This document shows positions 7,564 to 15,513 of a DNA stretch of 25,858 bases, piece after piece. The stretch is from Alphaproteobacteria bacterium (lineage in GTDB: Bacteria > Pseudomonadota > Alphaproteobacteria > Rhizobiales > Rhizobiaceae). The notes beneath the pieces are model-generated. The model saw only the letters and a program-made list of their open reading frames with translations. It ran no database searches and was not told the DNA's origin. Numbering within the stretch: the first letter of the stretch is position 1; every line of letters starts with the position of its first letter. The translations under genes and the position numbers were made by a program. The stretch spans positions 1 through 25,858 of the forward strand of contig JAFKFE010001197.1 of assembly GCA_017308345.1 (NCBI GenBank), in the 5' to 3' direction.

Positions 7564-8979
7564 ATGATGCAGTGGAAGAAGACAATGTGGGCGGCCGGTG
7601 CCGTCCTCGCGATGACCGGGGCCGCCTGGGCGCAGGACAAGCCCTTTGCCGGCGTCGAACTGAAGATGCTGGGTATCGGCGATACGTCGGTCACCCGCGT
7701 GGCGCCGATCGTCGGCGAGTTCGAGCAGGCGACAGGCATCAAGGTGCATATCGATCAGTTGCCTTATCCGGGCCTGATCGACAAGATCATCGTCGAAGCG
7801 AGTTCGGACAGCCCGACTTACCAGCTTCTGTGGGTCGATAGTCCCTGGGTCGGCATGCTCGGCGAGGCCGGGGCGCTGGAAGACCTTACGTCGCGGGCAA
7901 AGCGCGACGCGGCCGAGATCGGGCTCGACGACATCATCCCGATCCAGCTTCAGGAAAACACCTGGCAAGGCAAGCTGCTCGCCTTTCCGGCCTCGGGCAT
8001 GGTCTGGTCCACGAACTACCGCAAGGACCTGTTCGAGAACCCCGAGGAGGCGGCGGCCTTCAAGGCGAAGTATGGCTACGACCTCGCGCCGGCAAAGACG
8101 TGGGCGCAGTATCGCGACATCGCGGAGTTCTTCACCCGCAAGAAGGGTGAGAAGCTTGCAGGCGAAGTGCTCGACAAGGACTTCTACGGCACCGCGCAGG
8201 CCTATAGCCGCGTGCAGGGCGCCATCACGCACGACTATTTCCCAATCATGCGCGCCTTCGGGGGTGACTACTGGGATCCGAAGACCGGCCTGTGCGCCAT
8301 GACCGGCGAGCCGCACATCAAAGCGGCCGAGTTCATGAAGTCGCTGATCCCGTTCAACCCACCGGACTATCTCGGCCTCATGTGGGACCTGCGCACGGGC
8401 TACATGGAGCGGGGCGAGGACGCGATCTCCAGCTATTGGAGCGTGCGCACCGTGCGCCTGACCAACCCGGCCGAGGCAAAGGTCGCCGAGAAAGGCCTGG
8501 TGGTGGGCTACGCGCCGTCTCCGACCGTGGACGGCAACCCACAACCGACCTACACGGGCGCGCTCTCCTTCGCCATCAACTCGAAGGCCACCGACAAGGA
8601 GAAGGAGGCGGCCTGGGTGTTCATCAAATGGGCGACAAGCGAGAAGCTGATGCGCCGCTTCGCCGAGGAAGGGCAGGGGGTCAGCCAGTTCCGCAAGTCG
8701 ATCCTTTCGGATCCCGCGCTGCAGGCCAAGTACCCCTACTACAAGGTGCTTCTGGAATCGCAGAAGAATGCCCGTCGACGGATATTCCATCCGTTCTATC
8801 AGGCAGTGGAAGAGAACTTTGGCGTCGAGCTCAGCAAATACATGGCTGGCGAGACGGCGACCGCGAAGGAGGCGCTCGAAACCGCCTGCAACGCGGTGAA
8901 CTCCCAGCTGTCGATATTCCCGGTCGAACAACGCCTCCGCTGGATCAACGACGTGCCGGCGGAAGTCCTGGCGAAGTGA
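7564..8979 (+). CDS. ABC transporter substrate-binding protein (family 1, CUT1 sugar type)
   Basis: This is a periplasmic solute-binding protein of 471 residues, in the normal range for family-1 carbohydrate binders. It begins with a Sec signal peptide: basic WKK, a hydrophobic core and AWA-QD, with cleavage predicted after about residue 23. GGAGG at 7551-7555 fits ATG 7564 (8 bases). The in-frame ATG at 7549 overlaps that ribosome binding site and is less likely. It is the first gene of an importer operon with two MalF/MalG-like permeases and a MalK-like ATPase. A strong hairpin follows its stop (8988-9016). The ligand is probably a sugar, oligosaccharide or polyol but cannot be named. Confidence 0.93.
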   Translation: MMQWKKTMWAAGAVLAMTGAAWAQDKPFAGVELKMLGIGDTSVTRVAPIVGEFEQATGIKVHIDQLPYPGLIDKIIVEASSDSPTYQLLWVDSPWVGMLGEAGALEDLTSRAKRDAAEIGLDDIIPIQLQENTWQGKLLAFPASGMVWSTNYRKDLFENPEEAAAFKAKYGYDLAPAKTWAQYRDIAEFFTRKKGEKLAGEVLDKDFYGTAQAYSRVQGAITHDYFPIMRAFGGDYWDPKTGLCAMTGEPHIKAAEFMKSLIPFNPPDYLGLMWDLRTGYMERGEDAISSYWSVRTVRLTNPAEAKVAEKGLVVGYAPSPTVDGNPQPTYTGALSFAINSKATDKEKEAAWVFIKWATSEKLMRRFAEEGQGVSQFRKSILSDPALQAKYPYYKVLLESQKNARRRIFHPFYQAVEENFGVELSKYMAGETATAKEALETACNAVNSQLSIFPVEQRLRWINDVPAEVLAK

Positions 8980-8987
8980 CGACCGCG

Positions 8988-9016
8988 CCCGCCCCGGTCA
9001 CTCCCGCCGGGGCGGG
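8988..9016 (+). terminator. GC-rich hairpin after the binding-protein gene (attenuator-like)
   Basis: CCCGCCCCGG (8988-8997) and CCGGGGCGGG (9007-9016) are perfect 10-base arms with a 9-base loop, followed by TTCCCTCATTTTTG. It lies between the binding protein and the first permease of one operon. It could stop part of the transcripts or protect the upstream message, giving more binding protein than permease. Confidence 0.6.
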
Positions 9017-9049
9017 TTCCCTCATTTTTGAGAAATGGTGTGTTTGGCC

Positions 9050-9943
9050 ATGAGCCATACGGCGAACCGTGACAGGCGCATAGCTGCCGTCTTCCTGATC
9101 CCGGCGATAGTGGTCCTGTTCGCAACGACCATCTACCCGATGCTCTACGCGCTGTGGCTCAGCTTTCGGAACTACGATCTCGCCAAGCCATTCATTCCGA
9201 GGATCTTCGTCGGCCTCGCCAACTATGCCGAGGTGCTGACTTCCAAGGCGTTCTTCCACGCGCTCATCACGACTTTCAAGCTCATGGCGATGACGCTGTC
9301 GGCTCAATTGGTGCTCGGCGTCGGTATCGCCCTGCTGGTCAGCCAGAAGCTTCCCGGCATGGCGCTGGCCCGCACGCTGCTGTTGATCCCGATGATGATC
9401 TCTCCGGTCATCGTCGGTCTGGTCTGGCTGTTCCTGTATTTTCCGGAGTTGGGCTATCTCAACTATTTCCTGGGCCTGGTGGGTATCGGACCCGTCCCGT
9501 GGATCAGCAGCACTCAGTGGGCGCTCACCGCGATCGCCATAGGAGACATCTGGCAGTGGACGCCGTTCATCATGATGGGAACGGCGGCCGCGCTTCAAAG
9601 CCTCTCGCCGGAACCTTATGAAGCGGCGCGCATCGACGGCAATTCCCGCTGGGACGTGTTCCGATATGTAACGCTGCCGCAGCTGAAGCCGGTGCTTGTC
9701 AGCCTGCTCTTCCTGCGCGCCATCGACGCATTCAAGATCTATGACATTATCTTCGTGCTCACCAAGGGCGGCCCCGCGGACGCGACGGAAGTCATTTCCC
9801 TCTACATCTACCGTCAGAGCTTCACCTTCTGGCGCATGGGCGTCGGCGCGGCGGCGTCCTTCGTTTCCCTCATCATCATCTCGGTCCTGATCACGCTCTT
9901 CTTCAAGCAGATGCAGCGCGGCCAGGCCGCGCGGGCCCGCTAG
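9050..9943 (+). CDS. Sugar ABC transporter permease, MalF/UgpA-like
   Basis: This inner-membrane permease of 297 residues has a first hydrophobic helix at about 10-32 and further segments through to residue 285. The cytoplasmic EAA loop reads EPYEAARIDG followed by TLPQLKPVL, the ATPase contact. The start is uncertain: ATG 9050 (MSHTANR) and ATG 9035 are both in frame and neither has a strong ribosome binding site; the shorter is given because it starts just before the basic N-terminus. It lies 70 bases after the binding-protein gene, across the hairpin, and 13 bases before the partner permease. Confidence 0.91.
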   Translation: MSHTANRDRRIAAVFLIPAIVVLFATTIYPMLYALWLSFRNYDLAKPFIPRIFVGLANYAEVLTSKAFFHALITTFKLMAMTLSAQLVLGVGIALLVSQKLPGMALARTLLLIPMMISPVIVGLVWLFLYFPELGYLNYFLGLVGIGPVPWISSTQWALTAIAIGDIWQWTPFIMMGTAAALQSLSPEPYEAARIDGNSRWDVFRYVTLPQLKPVLVSLLFLRAIDAFKIYDIIFVLTKGGPADATEVISLYIYRQSFTFWRMGVGAAASFVSLIIISVLITLFFKQMQRGQAARAR

Positions 9944-9956
9944 GGAAGGTGACGTC

Positions 9957-10781
9957 ATGACCCCGAGCCTGCGTGAAAAGTTCCTGACCTACCTTTTGGT
10001 GATCATCATATTGGTGGTCTTCATGACGCCGATCTACCTGATCCTGGTGTCGTCGCTGAAGCCGTCACCGATCATGTTCTCGCGCCCGCCGCGCTTCATC
10101 TTCACGCCGACGCTGCAGAACTACTACGACCTGTTCACGATGCGGCCGTTCCATCTCCAGATCCTGAACAGCCTGCTCGTCGCGCTGGGCTCGACCGCCT
10201 TCAGCCTGACCATAGGCACCATGGCCGCCTATGCGGTCTCCCGCATCAAGCATCGGCGCATAAACGATGTGGCGTTCTGGATCCTGTCCATGCGCATGTT
10301 CCCGCCGATCGCCGTGGTCGTCCCCTACTATATCATCTTCAAGACGATGGGCCTGCTCGATACGCCCCTTGCGCTGATCATCGTCTATTCGACATTCAAC
10401 ATCCCGCTGACGGTCTGGCTGATGAAGGGCTTCTTCGACGAGGTCCCAGAGGCCTTGGAGGAAGCCGCCCAGGTCGACGGACACGGCGTCATTGCAACCT
10501 TCTTTCGGGTCACCCTGCCGCTGACGGCGCCGGGCCTCGCGGTCTCTGCCGTGTTCTGCTTCATCTTCTCGTGGAACGAGTTCCTGTTCGCGCTGATGCT
10601 GACCGGATCGAAGTCGCAGACGGTCACCGTGGCGGTCATGTCCTTCTGGTCGAGCGACGCCGTTCAATGGGGCCGCATCATGGCCGGCTCCTTCGTGATC
10701 CTCATCCCGGGCGTGATCTTCGTGCTCACCTGTCAACGCTGGCTGGTGAAAGGTCTCACCATGGGGTCCGTCAAGGGATGA
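9957..10781 (+). CDS. Sugar ABC transporter permease, MalG/UgpE-like
   Basis: This second CUT1 permease has 274 residues and about six membrane helices. Its EAA loop EALEEAAQVDG is followed by VTLPLTAPGL. The N-terminus runs straight into a first helix (LVIIILVVFMTPIYLI), as usual for MalG types. The TAGGGAAGG just upstream serves as ribosome binding site for ATG 9957. It would pair with the permease at 9050-9943 to form the channel. Confidence 0.92.
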   Translation: MTPSLREKFLTYLLVIIILVVFMTPIYLILVSSLKPSPIMFSRPPRFIFTPTLQNYYDLFTMRPFHLQILNSLLVALGSTAFSLTIGTMAAYAVSRIKHRRINDVAFWILSMRMFPPIAVVVPYYIIFKTMGLLDTPLALIIVYSTFNIPLTVWLMKGFFDEVPEALEEAAQVDGHGVIATFFRVTLPLTAPGLAVSAVFCFIFSWNEFLFALMLTGSKSQTVTVAVMSFWSSDAVQWGRIMAGSFVILIPGVIFVLTCQRWLVKGLTMGSVKG

Positions 10782-10818
10782 ACGCCGTGCAATTTTTTCG
10801 ATTGGGAGGAGAGCGCCG

Positions 10819-11895
10819 TTGTCTTCAGTGACGTTGCGCAAGGTCGTCAAGCGATATGGCCAGGTCGAGGTGGTCCACGGCATCGACCTATCGGTCGAAG
10901 AGGGGGAATTCGTCGTGCTTCTGGGGCCTTCGGGCTGCGGCAAGACAACGACGCTGCGCATGGTGGCCGGGCTGGAGGACATCTCCGCGGGCCAATTGGA
11001 AATCGCGGGGCGCGTTGTCAACGATGTCGCGCCGAAAGACCGCCAGATCGCCATGGTCTTCCAGAACTACGCGCTCTATCCCCACATGACTGTGCGTCAG
11101 AACATGGAGTTCGCCCTGAAGCCGCAGAAGCTGGCGGCAAACGAGGTTTCAGCGCGCATAGCCGAGGCGGCGCGCATCCTGGGACTGGAGCCGTTGCTCG
11201 CACGCAAACCGGCGCAACTGTCAGGGGGGCAAAGGCAGCGCGTCGCCATGGCCCGCGCCATGGTTCGCACACCGAAGGTGTTCCTCTTCGACGAACCGCT
11301 CTCGAACCTCGACGCCAAGCTCCGCACGCAGGTGCGCGTCGAGATCGCGAAGTTGCACAGGCGGCTCGGCACCACCGTTCTCTACGTCACCCACGATCAG
11401 GTCGAGGCGATGACCCTCGCCGACAAGATCGTCATCATGAAGGACGGCCATATCGAGCAGGTCGGCTCGCCGGAAGAGGTGTTTGCCAAGCCACGGAACC
11501 TCTTTGTGGCGACGTTCATCGGCAGCCCGGCGATGAACCTCCTGCCGGCGAAGGTGGCGGTCGTGAACGGCGCGCCGGTGCTCGTCGCCAACGGATTTCG
11601 CCTGGCTGCGCCACCCTCAATCGTCTCGGCTCTCGACCCGGGCGCAAGCGTTACCCTCGGGATACGTCCGAGCGATATTCGCGTCGATGAAGCCGGAGAC
11701 TACGAGGCGGTCGTGGAGGTGGACGAGTATCTCGGGACCGAGGTTCTGCTCAATCTGCGCGCCGGAAACCACGAACTGGTCGCGCAGGTGCCGGCGGCGG
11801 CCCGGCCCGCGCCGGACAGGCAGAGCGTGCGCATCGGCTTTGATGCAGCGCGCCTGCATGTCTTCGACACTCAAAGTGGCGAAGCAATCCGCTAA
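10819..11895 (+). CDS. Sugar ABC transporter ATP-binding protein, MalK/UgpC-like
   Basis: The 358-residue ATPase energises the CUT1 importer. It has Walker A GPSGCGKTT at 36-44, the Q-loop FQNYALYPHM, signature LSGGQ at 134-138, Walker B VFLFDEP at 154-160 and the switch His in YVTHDQ. A C-terminal regulatory TOBE/OB region starts at about residue 240 (SPAMNLLPA onward). The start is TTG at 10819, with GGGAGGA at 10804-10810. It is 37 bases after the permease gene, so it is the fourth gene of the same operon. Confidence 0.94.
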   Translation: MSSVTLRKVVKRYGQVEVVHGIDLSVEEGEFVVLLGPSGCGKTTTLRMVAGLEDISAGQLEIAGRVVNDVAPKDRQIAMVFQNYALYPHMTVRQNMEFALKPQKLAANEVSARIAEAARILGLEPLLARKPAQLSGGQRQRVAMARAMVRTPKVFLFDEPLSNLDAKLRTQVRVEIAKLHRRLGTTVLYVTHDQVEAMTLADKIVIMKDGHIEQVGSPEEVFAKPRNLFVATFIGSPAMNLLPAKVAVVNGAPVLVANGFRLAAPPSIVSALDPGASVTLGIRPSDIRVDEAGDYEAVVEVDEYLGTEVLLNLRAGNHELVAQVPAAARPAPDRQSVRIGFDAARLHVFDTQSGEAIR

Positions 11896-11931
11896 CGCAG
11901 AAGTCGGCCGGTTGAATCGGGAGGAATAGTC

Positions 11932-12933
11932 ATGGGTAGCGAGATCGTCTTTGCAGGCCAGCGGCAGTTCGTGCTGGAGGACTATCAGGACACGCCGCTG
12001 GGGCCGACGGAGGTGCGGGGGCGCACGCTCGCCACCCTGATCAGCCCGGGGACCGAACTGGCCTGGGCCGACACCGGCAATTTTCCGTTGCGTCCGGGCT
12101 ATGCCGCTGTCTACGAGGCCGGGGAACTGGGCCGTGACGTTCGGGGCATCTCCCGTGGCGACAGGCTGCTTTGCATGGGGGCGCATCGCTCCACGCAGCA
12201 GTTCGACCAGCGTTATGTGCTGAAAGTGCCGGACGGCCTTGCCCCGGAGACGGCCGTTCTCGCCCGCCTCATGGGCGTCTCGATGACAACCCTGATGACA
12301 ACCGCGGCCCGGCCCGGCGACAAGGTCGTGATCACCGGCGCGGGGCCGGTCGGCTACCTTGCCGCGCATCTTTGCAGGATCGCGGGATATGAGGTTTCGG
12401 TCGTCGAGCCGGATTCACGGCGCAATGCCCAGGCGCGGGAGTCCGGCCTGTCGGTGCTGTCCAAAATGCCCGTGGATGATGCCGACTTCGCGGGAAAGGT
12501 GGCGCTGGTCATCGACTGTTCAGGCCATGAGGGCGCGGTTCTCGACGGCTGCAAGGTCGTTCGCAAGAAGGGCGAGGTCGTGCTCGTTGGCGTGCCGTGG
12601 AAGGCCCATACCGGTATGTTGGCTCATGAGATCCTGCACGCGGTTTTCTTCCGGTTCGTGAATTTGCGAAGCGGTTGGGAATGGGAGTTGCCGGTCGTCG
12701 GCCGGGACTTCGTCTGGGAAGAACTCTATGAGGGCTATAACAACGCCCAGCACACCACCATGACGGGTCTGGCAAAAGCCCTGACGTGGCTGGCGCGGGG
12801 ACATGTTCCGCTTGCCGGCCTCATCGGGAAGTTCTCGCCGGCTGATCCGGCGGCAGTCTATGGCCGGCTGCTGGCGCGCGAAGTCGCCGAGCCGTTCGCG
12901 GTGCTGGACTGGGCTGCCGCCGGACTTCGATGA
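11932..12933 (+). CDS. Zinc-less medium-chain dehydrogenase/reductase
   Basis: This MDR-family protein of 333 residues has a Rossmann motif GAGPVG at 136-141. The N-terminal lobe carries ISPGTEL where zinc alcohol dehydrogenases have the catalytic Cys region, and PGY in place of PGHE. The four-Cys structural zinc lobe is missing. It thus resembles the bacteriochlorophyllide-dehydrogenase-like 'SPGTE' branch, which often sits with sugar ABC importers and may oxidise a sugar or polyol hydroxyl. GGGAGG before ATG 11932 is a good ribosome binding site. It is 36 bases after the ATPase and is the last gene of the operon. Its contrast with the zinc enzyme at 19651-20682 is notable. Confidence 0.85.
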   Translation: MGSEIVFAGQRQFVLEDYQDTPLGPTEVRGRTLATLISPGTELAWADTGNFPLRPGYAAVYEAGELGRDVRGISRGDRLLCMGAHRSTQQFDQRYVLKVPDGLAPETAVLARLMGVSMTTLMTTAARPGDKVVITGAGPVGYLAAHLCRIAGYEVSVVEPDSRRNAQARESGLSVLSKMPVDDADFAGKVALVIDCSGHEGAVLDGCKVVRKKGEVVLVGVPWKAHTGMLAHEILHAVFFRFVNLRSGWEWELPVVGRDFVWEELYEGYNNAQHTTMTGLAKALTWLARGHVPLAGLIGKFSPADPAAVYGRLLAREVAEPFAVLDWAAAGLR

Positions 12934-13037
12934 GCCTCTATTCGAGGTGACGCTCGCAGCCGGCAGTCCCGGAAAGCGGCGGCAATCCTGGGAACCCGCG
13001 GCCGTTCGACAGGATCGTGATTGCCGGCAGGACAGAT

Positions 13038-13053
13038 GCGGCCTCAAGGCCGC
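13038..13053 (-). terminator. Short hairpin in the convergent gap
   Basis: GCGGCCT (13038-13044) and AGGCCGC (13047-13053) pair perfectly with a two-base loop, just past the enoyl-CoA hydratase stop. No T-run is present. The 127-base gap (12934-13060) separates convergent genes. It also holds a GGCAATC/GATTGCC repeat pair of doubtful meaning and otherwise nothing recognisable. Confidence 0.35.
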
Positions 13054-13060
13054 CGCGGTG

Positions 13061-13831
13061 TCAGTCTCCCGACCGGCGGCCCTTCTCCCGGAAGGCAGCC
13101 AGGCCCGCTCGAAGGTCGTCGCTGCCGGCAGCGATACGTCCGGCAAAGGCATCCAGAACACGCTCACGCTCCTCGCCCTCAGCGGCATTGATGAGCATCT
13201 TGGCGAGCTCCGTGGCGGTGGCGGACCTGCCTGCAACGATAGCGGCAAGTTCCTCGGCCGCCGCGAGGCCGCTTCCCTTGTCGACCACCTTGTCGACGAG
13301 CGACAACCTCAAGGCCTCGTCGGCGGAATAAACCTCGCCGAAGAGCGACATACGCCGGATCAATTGGGTGCCGAAACGGCGAGCCGTGCGCTGGGTGCCC
13401 GACCAGCCCGGTATGATCCCGAGGCTGGTTTCAGGCAGGCCGATGCGGGCGTGGCTCTCGGCGATCCGATAGTCGGCGCAGGCCGCGAGCTCCAGACCCC
13501 CGCCAAGGCAATGACCGTTGAGGACGGCAATGACCGGTTGCGAAAGCCTGGCAAGAGCGTCGAAGCCGGCATGGCCGTCGCGGATCCAGTGGCGCGCGAA
13601 CTGCTCGGCGCCGAGCGCGCTCCAGGCGGCGACGTCGCCGCCCGCGCAGAAGGATTTCTCGCCCTCGCCGATCAGGATCAGGACCTTCGCCGCGGAGCGC
13701 TCCACGGTCCTGCACAGCGGGACGAGCGCGTCGACCATCGCGGCGTCGAGCGCGTTGAGCTTCTCAGGCCTGCGGATGGTCAGCCGGGCGACAGCCCCGT
13801 CGAAGCTGAGGTCGAGACGCGGATCGCTCAC
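13061..13831 (-). CDS. Enoyl-CoA hydratase/isomerase family protein (crotonase)
   Basis: This is a crotonase-fold protein of 256 residues. The oxyanion-hole segments are FCAGGD at 61-66 and NGHCLGGGLELA at 105-116. Both acid/base glutamates of true hydratases are in place: Glu114 in GGGLELA and Glu134 in GLPETSLGIIPG. It would add water to a 2-enoyl-CoA such as the product of the acyl-CoA dehydrogenase at 22-1167. The ATG at 13831 overlaps the CoA-transferase stop by four bases (ATGA), so the pair is coupled, with the transferase first. Confidence 0.92.
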   Translation of the reverse strand: MSDPRLDLSFDGAVARLTIRRPEKLNALDAAMVDALVPLCRTVERSAAKVLILIGEGEKSFCAGGDVAAWSALGAEQFARHWIRDGHAGFDALARLSQPVIAVLNGHCLGGGLELAACADYRIAESHARIGLPETSLGIIPGWSGTQRTARRFGTQLIRRMSLFGEVYSADEALRLSLVDKVVDKGSGLAAAEELAAIVAGRSATATELAKMLINAAEGEERERVLDAFAGRIAAGSDDLRAGLAAFREKGRRSGD

Positions 13832-15399
13832 AGCCGCAACCCTATCGGCTGGTCAAGGAACAGCGCCGCGTCCATCAGCTTCAGTCCCGGCGAGACCGCG
13901 AGAGGAGACGCCGCCTGCCGCAGGACGTCGCGTTCGAGGTCGAGCCCGGGAGCTATCTCGGTGACAACCAGGCCGTCGGCTGTCAGGCGGATGACGCATC
14001 TTTCCGTCACATAGGTGACGTCCTGGCCCTGGCTGACGGCGCGCGCGCCTGAGAAGCTGACCTGGTCCACTTTCGGGACGATCTTTGCGACCTTGCCTTC
14101 CTTGTCGATGACCAGTTTTCCATTCTCCAGCCGCATCTTCGCGCCGGCATTGAAGTTGCCGGAGAACACGATCTTGCGCGCCCGCGCGGTGATGTCGACG
14201 AAGCCGCCGGCGCCGGCGGTGCGGTGTGGCGTCGAGGAAAGCCGCGAGACGTTGACGGATCCGTCGGAGCCTATTTCGAGGAACGACAGCAAGGAGCAGT
14301 CGAAGCCTCCGGCCTGGAAGTAGGTGAAAAGGTGCGGGGAAGCGACGAAGGCTTCCGCATTCGAGGCGCAGCCGAACTTGAAGTCGAGCAATGGCACGCC
14401 GCCCACGGGGCCTTGTTCGATTACCCAGGTGACGGCGCCGTGCAGGCCTTCCTCAATCAGGATGCGAGGCACGTTGGCGGAGATGCCGAAGCCGATATTG
14501 ACAGTCCACCCGGCCTCGAGTTCCTGCGCGACGCGGCGCGCGATGACCTTGGAGACATTGTATTCCGGTGTGCGGAATGTGTGCAGCGGCCGGAACAACT
14601 CGCCCGATATGGCTGGATCATATGCGGTGCCCGTAGTCTGCAACTGATCCGGCGCCTCGACGATGAAATCCACCAGGATTCCGGGCACCCGCACATCATG
14701 CGGCCGCAAAGTGCCCTGAGCCGCGACGCGCTTGACCTGCGCGATGACGATGCCGCCGCAGTTGCGCGCCGCGAGCGCCATCTCCATGGCGCCGAGCGTT
14801 GCCCCTTCCTGCTCGAATGTGAGGTTGCCTTTCTCGTCCGCCGTGGTCGCCCGGATGATCGCGACGTCCGGCCTGAGGGGCGGGAAGTAGAGCCACGTCT
14901 CGCCGTTGAACTCGACGCGCCGCACGATCGGCGCCTTCCGCGCCTCCGCATTCATGGCTCCGCCCTCGAGCATGGGATCGACAAATGTGTCCATGCCGAC
15001 CTTGGTCAACACTCCCGGACGCTGCGCCGCGCCCTCGCGCAACATGTCGAACACGATTCCGGACGGGAAGTTCCAGGCCGCCACGTCTTCGGCCAGAATG
15101 CGCTGCCAGATCAGCGGCGGCTCGGCGTTGGTCGGTCCTGAAGGATACGAGCCGCCGATGATGCGGCTGATCAAGCCCGGCACGGCGATATGGTCGACGC
15201 CCTTGGTGCCGAACATATCGCCGGCGGCGATGGGATGGATGGCGGTGATATTGCGAGGAGCTCCCTCCGCCGCGAAGCGCTTGCCAATGGCTTCAAGCAC
15301 GGCGTCCGGGCAGAGCAGACCGGACGAAGAATTGACCGCCACCACCGCTCCGTCGCCTATCGCGGCGACAGCCTCCGCTGCGGACCTGACCTTGCTCAC
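13828..15399 (-). CDS. Fused class I CoA-transferase (propionate/acetoacetate CoA-transferase-like)
   Basis: The single chain of 523 residues fuses alpha- and beta-type halves, as in propionate CoA-transferase and YdiF. The catalytic glutamate is Glu328 in VIEQGPVGG, the E-x-G-x-x-G motif of class I enzymes, which form a glutamyl-CoA intermediate. It would activate a carboxylic acid by moving CoA from a donor acyl-CoA. The start is GTG at 15399, preceded on the minus strand by AGAGGAAG; longer reading would run through the operator and the opposite gene. Being encoded upstream of the hydratase, it probably feeds acyl-CoA into that enzyme and the acyl-CoA dehydrogenase. No acyl-CoA ligase is in the window, so it may be the activation step. 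Confidence 0.92.
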   Translation of the reverse strand: MSKVRSAAEAVAAIGDGAVVAVNSSSGLLCPDAVLEAIGKRFAAEGAPRNITAIHPIAAGDMFGTKGVDHIAVPGLISRIIGGSYPSGPTNAEPPLIWQRILAEDVAAWNFPSGIVFDMLREGAAQRPGVLTKVGMDTFVDPMLEGGAMNAEARKAPIVRRVEFNGETWLYFPPLRPDVAIIRATTADEKGNLTFEQEGATLGAMEMALAARNCGGIVIAQVKRVAAQGTLRPHDVRVPGILVDFIVEAPDQLQTTGTAYDPAISGELFRPLHTFRTPEYNVSKVIARRVAQELEAGWTVNIGFGISANVPRILIEEGLHGAVTWVIEQGPVGGVPLLDFKFGCASNAEAFVASPHLFTYFQAGGFDCSLLSFLEIGSDGSVNVSRLSSTPHRTAGAGGFVDITARARKIVFSGNFNAGAKMRLENGKLVIDKEGKVAKIVPKVDQVSFSGARAVSQGQDVTYVTERCVIRLTADGLVVTEIAPGLDLERDVLRQAASPLAVSPGLKLMDAALFLDQPIGLRL

Positions 15400-15417
15400 G
15401 CTTCCTCTCCATAAGGC

Positions 15418-15446
15418 TTGGCAATAAGTAACTAGATAGTTATAAC
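15418..15446 (+). promoter_or_regulatory. Probable promoter of the aldo/keto reductase gene
   Basis: TTGGCA (15418-15423) and TATAAC (15441-15446) are separated by exactly 17 bases, each differing from consensus at one base. The perfect operator palindrome fills the spacer and overlaps the -10. A leader of about 60 bases follows. Confidence 0.65.
15429..15442. promoter_or_regulatory. Operator, perfect palindrome TAACTA-GA-TAGTTA
   Basis: Its arms are identical to those of the 6889 site. It lies between the divergent CoA-transferase and aldo/keto reductase genes, inside the spacer of the rightward promoter. One bound regulator could control both directions; I see no clear leftward -35/-10 pair. 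Confidence 0.8.
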
Positions 15447-15454
15447 CGTGATAT

Positions 15455-15480
15455 AGCCGCCTGCGGCTTGCAAGGCAAGC
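15455..15480 (+). other. Two overlapping hairpins in the aldo/keto reductase leader
   Basis: AGCCGC-CT-GCGGCT (15455-15468) and GCTTGC-AAG-GCAAGC (15466-15480) are both perfect inverted repeats. They share bases 15466-15468, so the full stems are mutually exclusive. They lie just after the predicted transcription start, about 20 bases before the ribosome binding site. The stems are short and the pairing may be chance in GC-rich DNA. Confidence 0.3.
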
Positions 15481-15513
15481 TCCGCGCCGGCGGCAACCAG
15501 TGGGAGGATTTCG

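Noticed and set aside
12803..14014. Plus-strand open frame of about 400 codons over the enoyl-CoA hydratase
   Set aside because: The opposite strand encodes a crotonase with all catalytic motifs; this frame shows no family features.
14224..15141. Plus-strand open frame of about 300 codons over the CoA-transferase
   Set aside because: Antisense to a complete CoA-transferase with its catalytic motif; composition is shadow-like.
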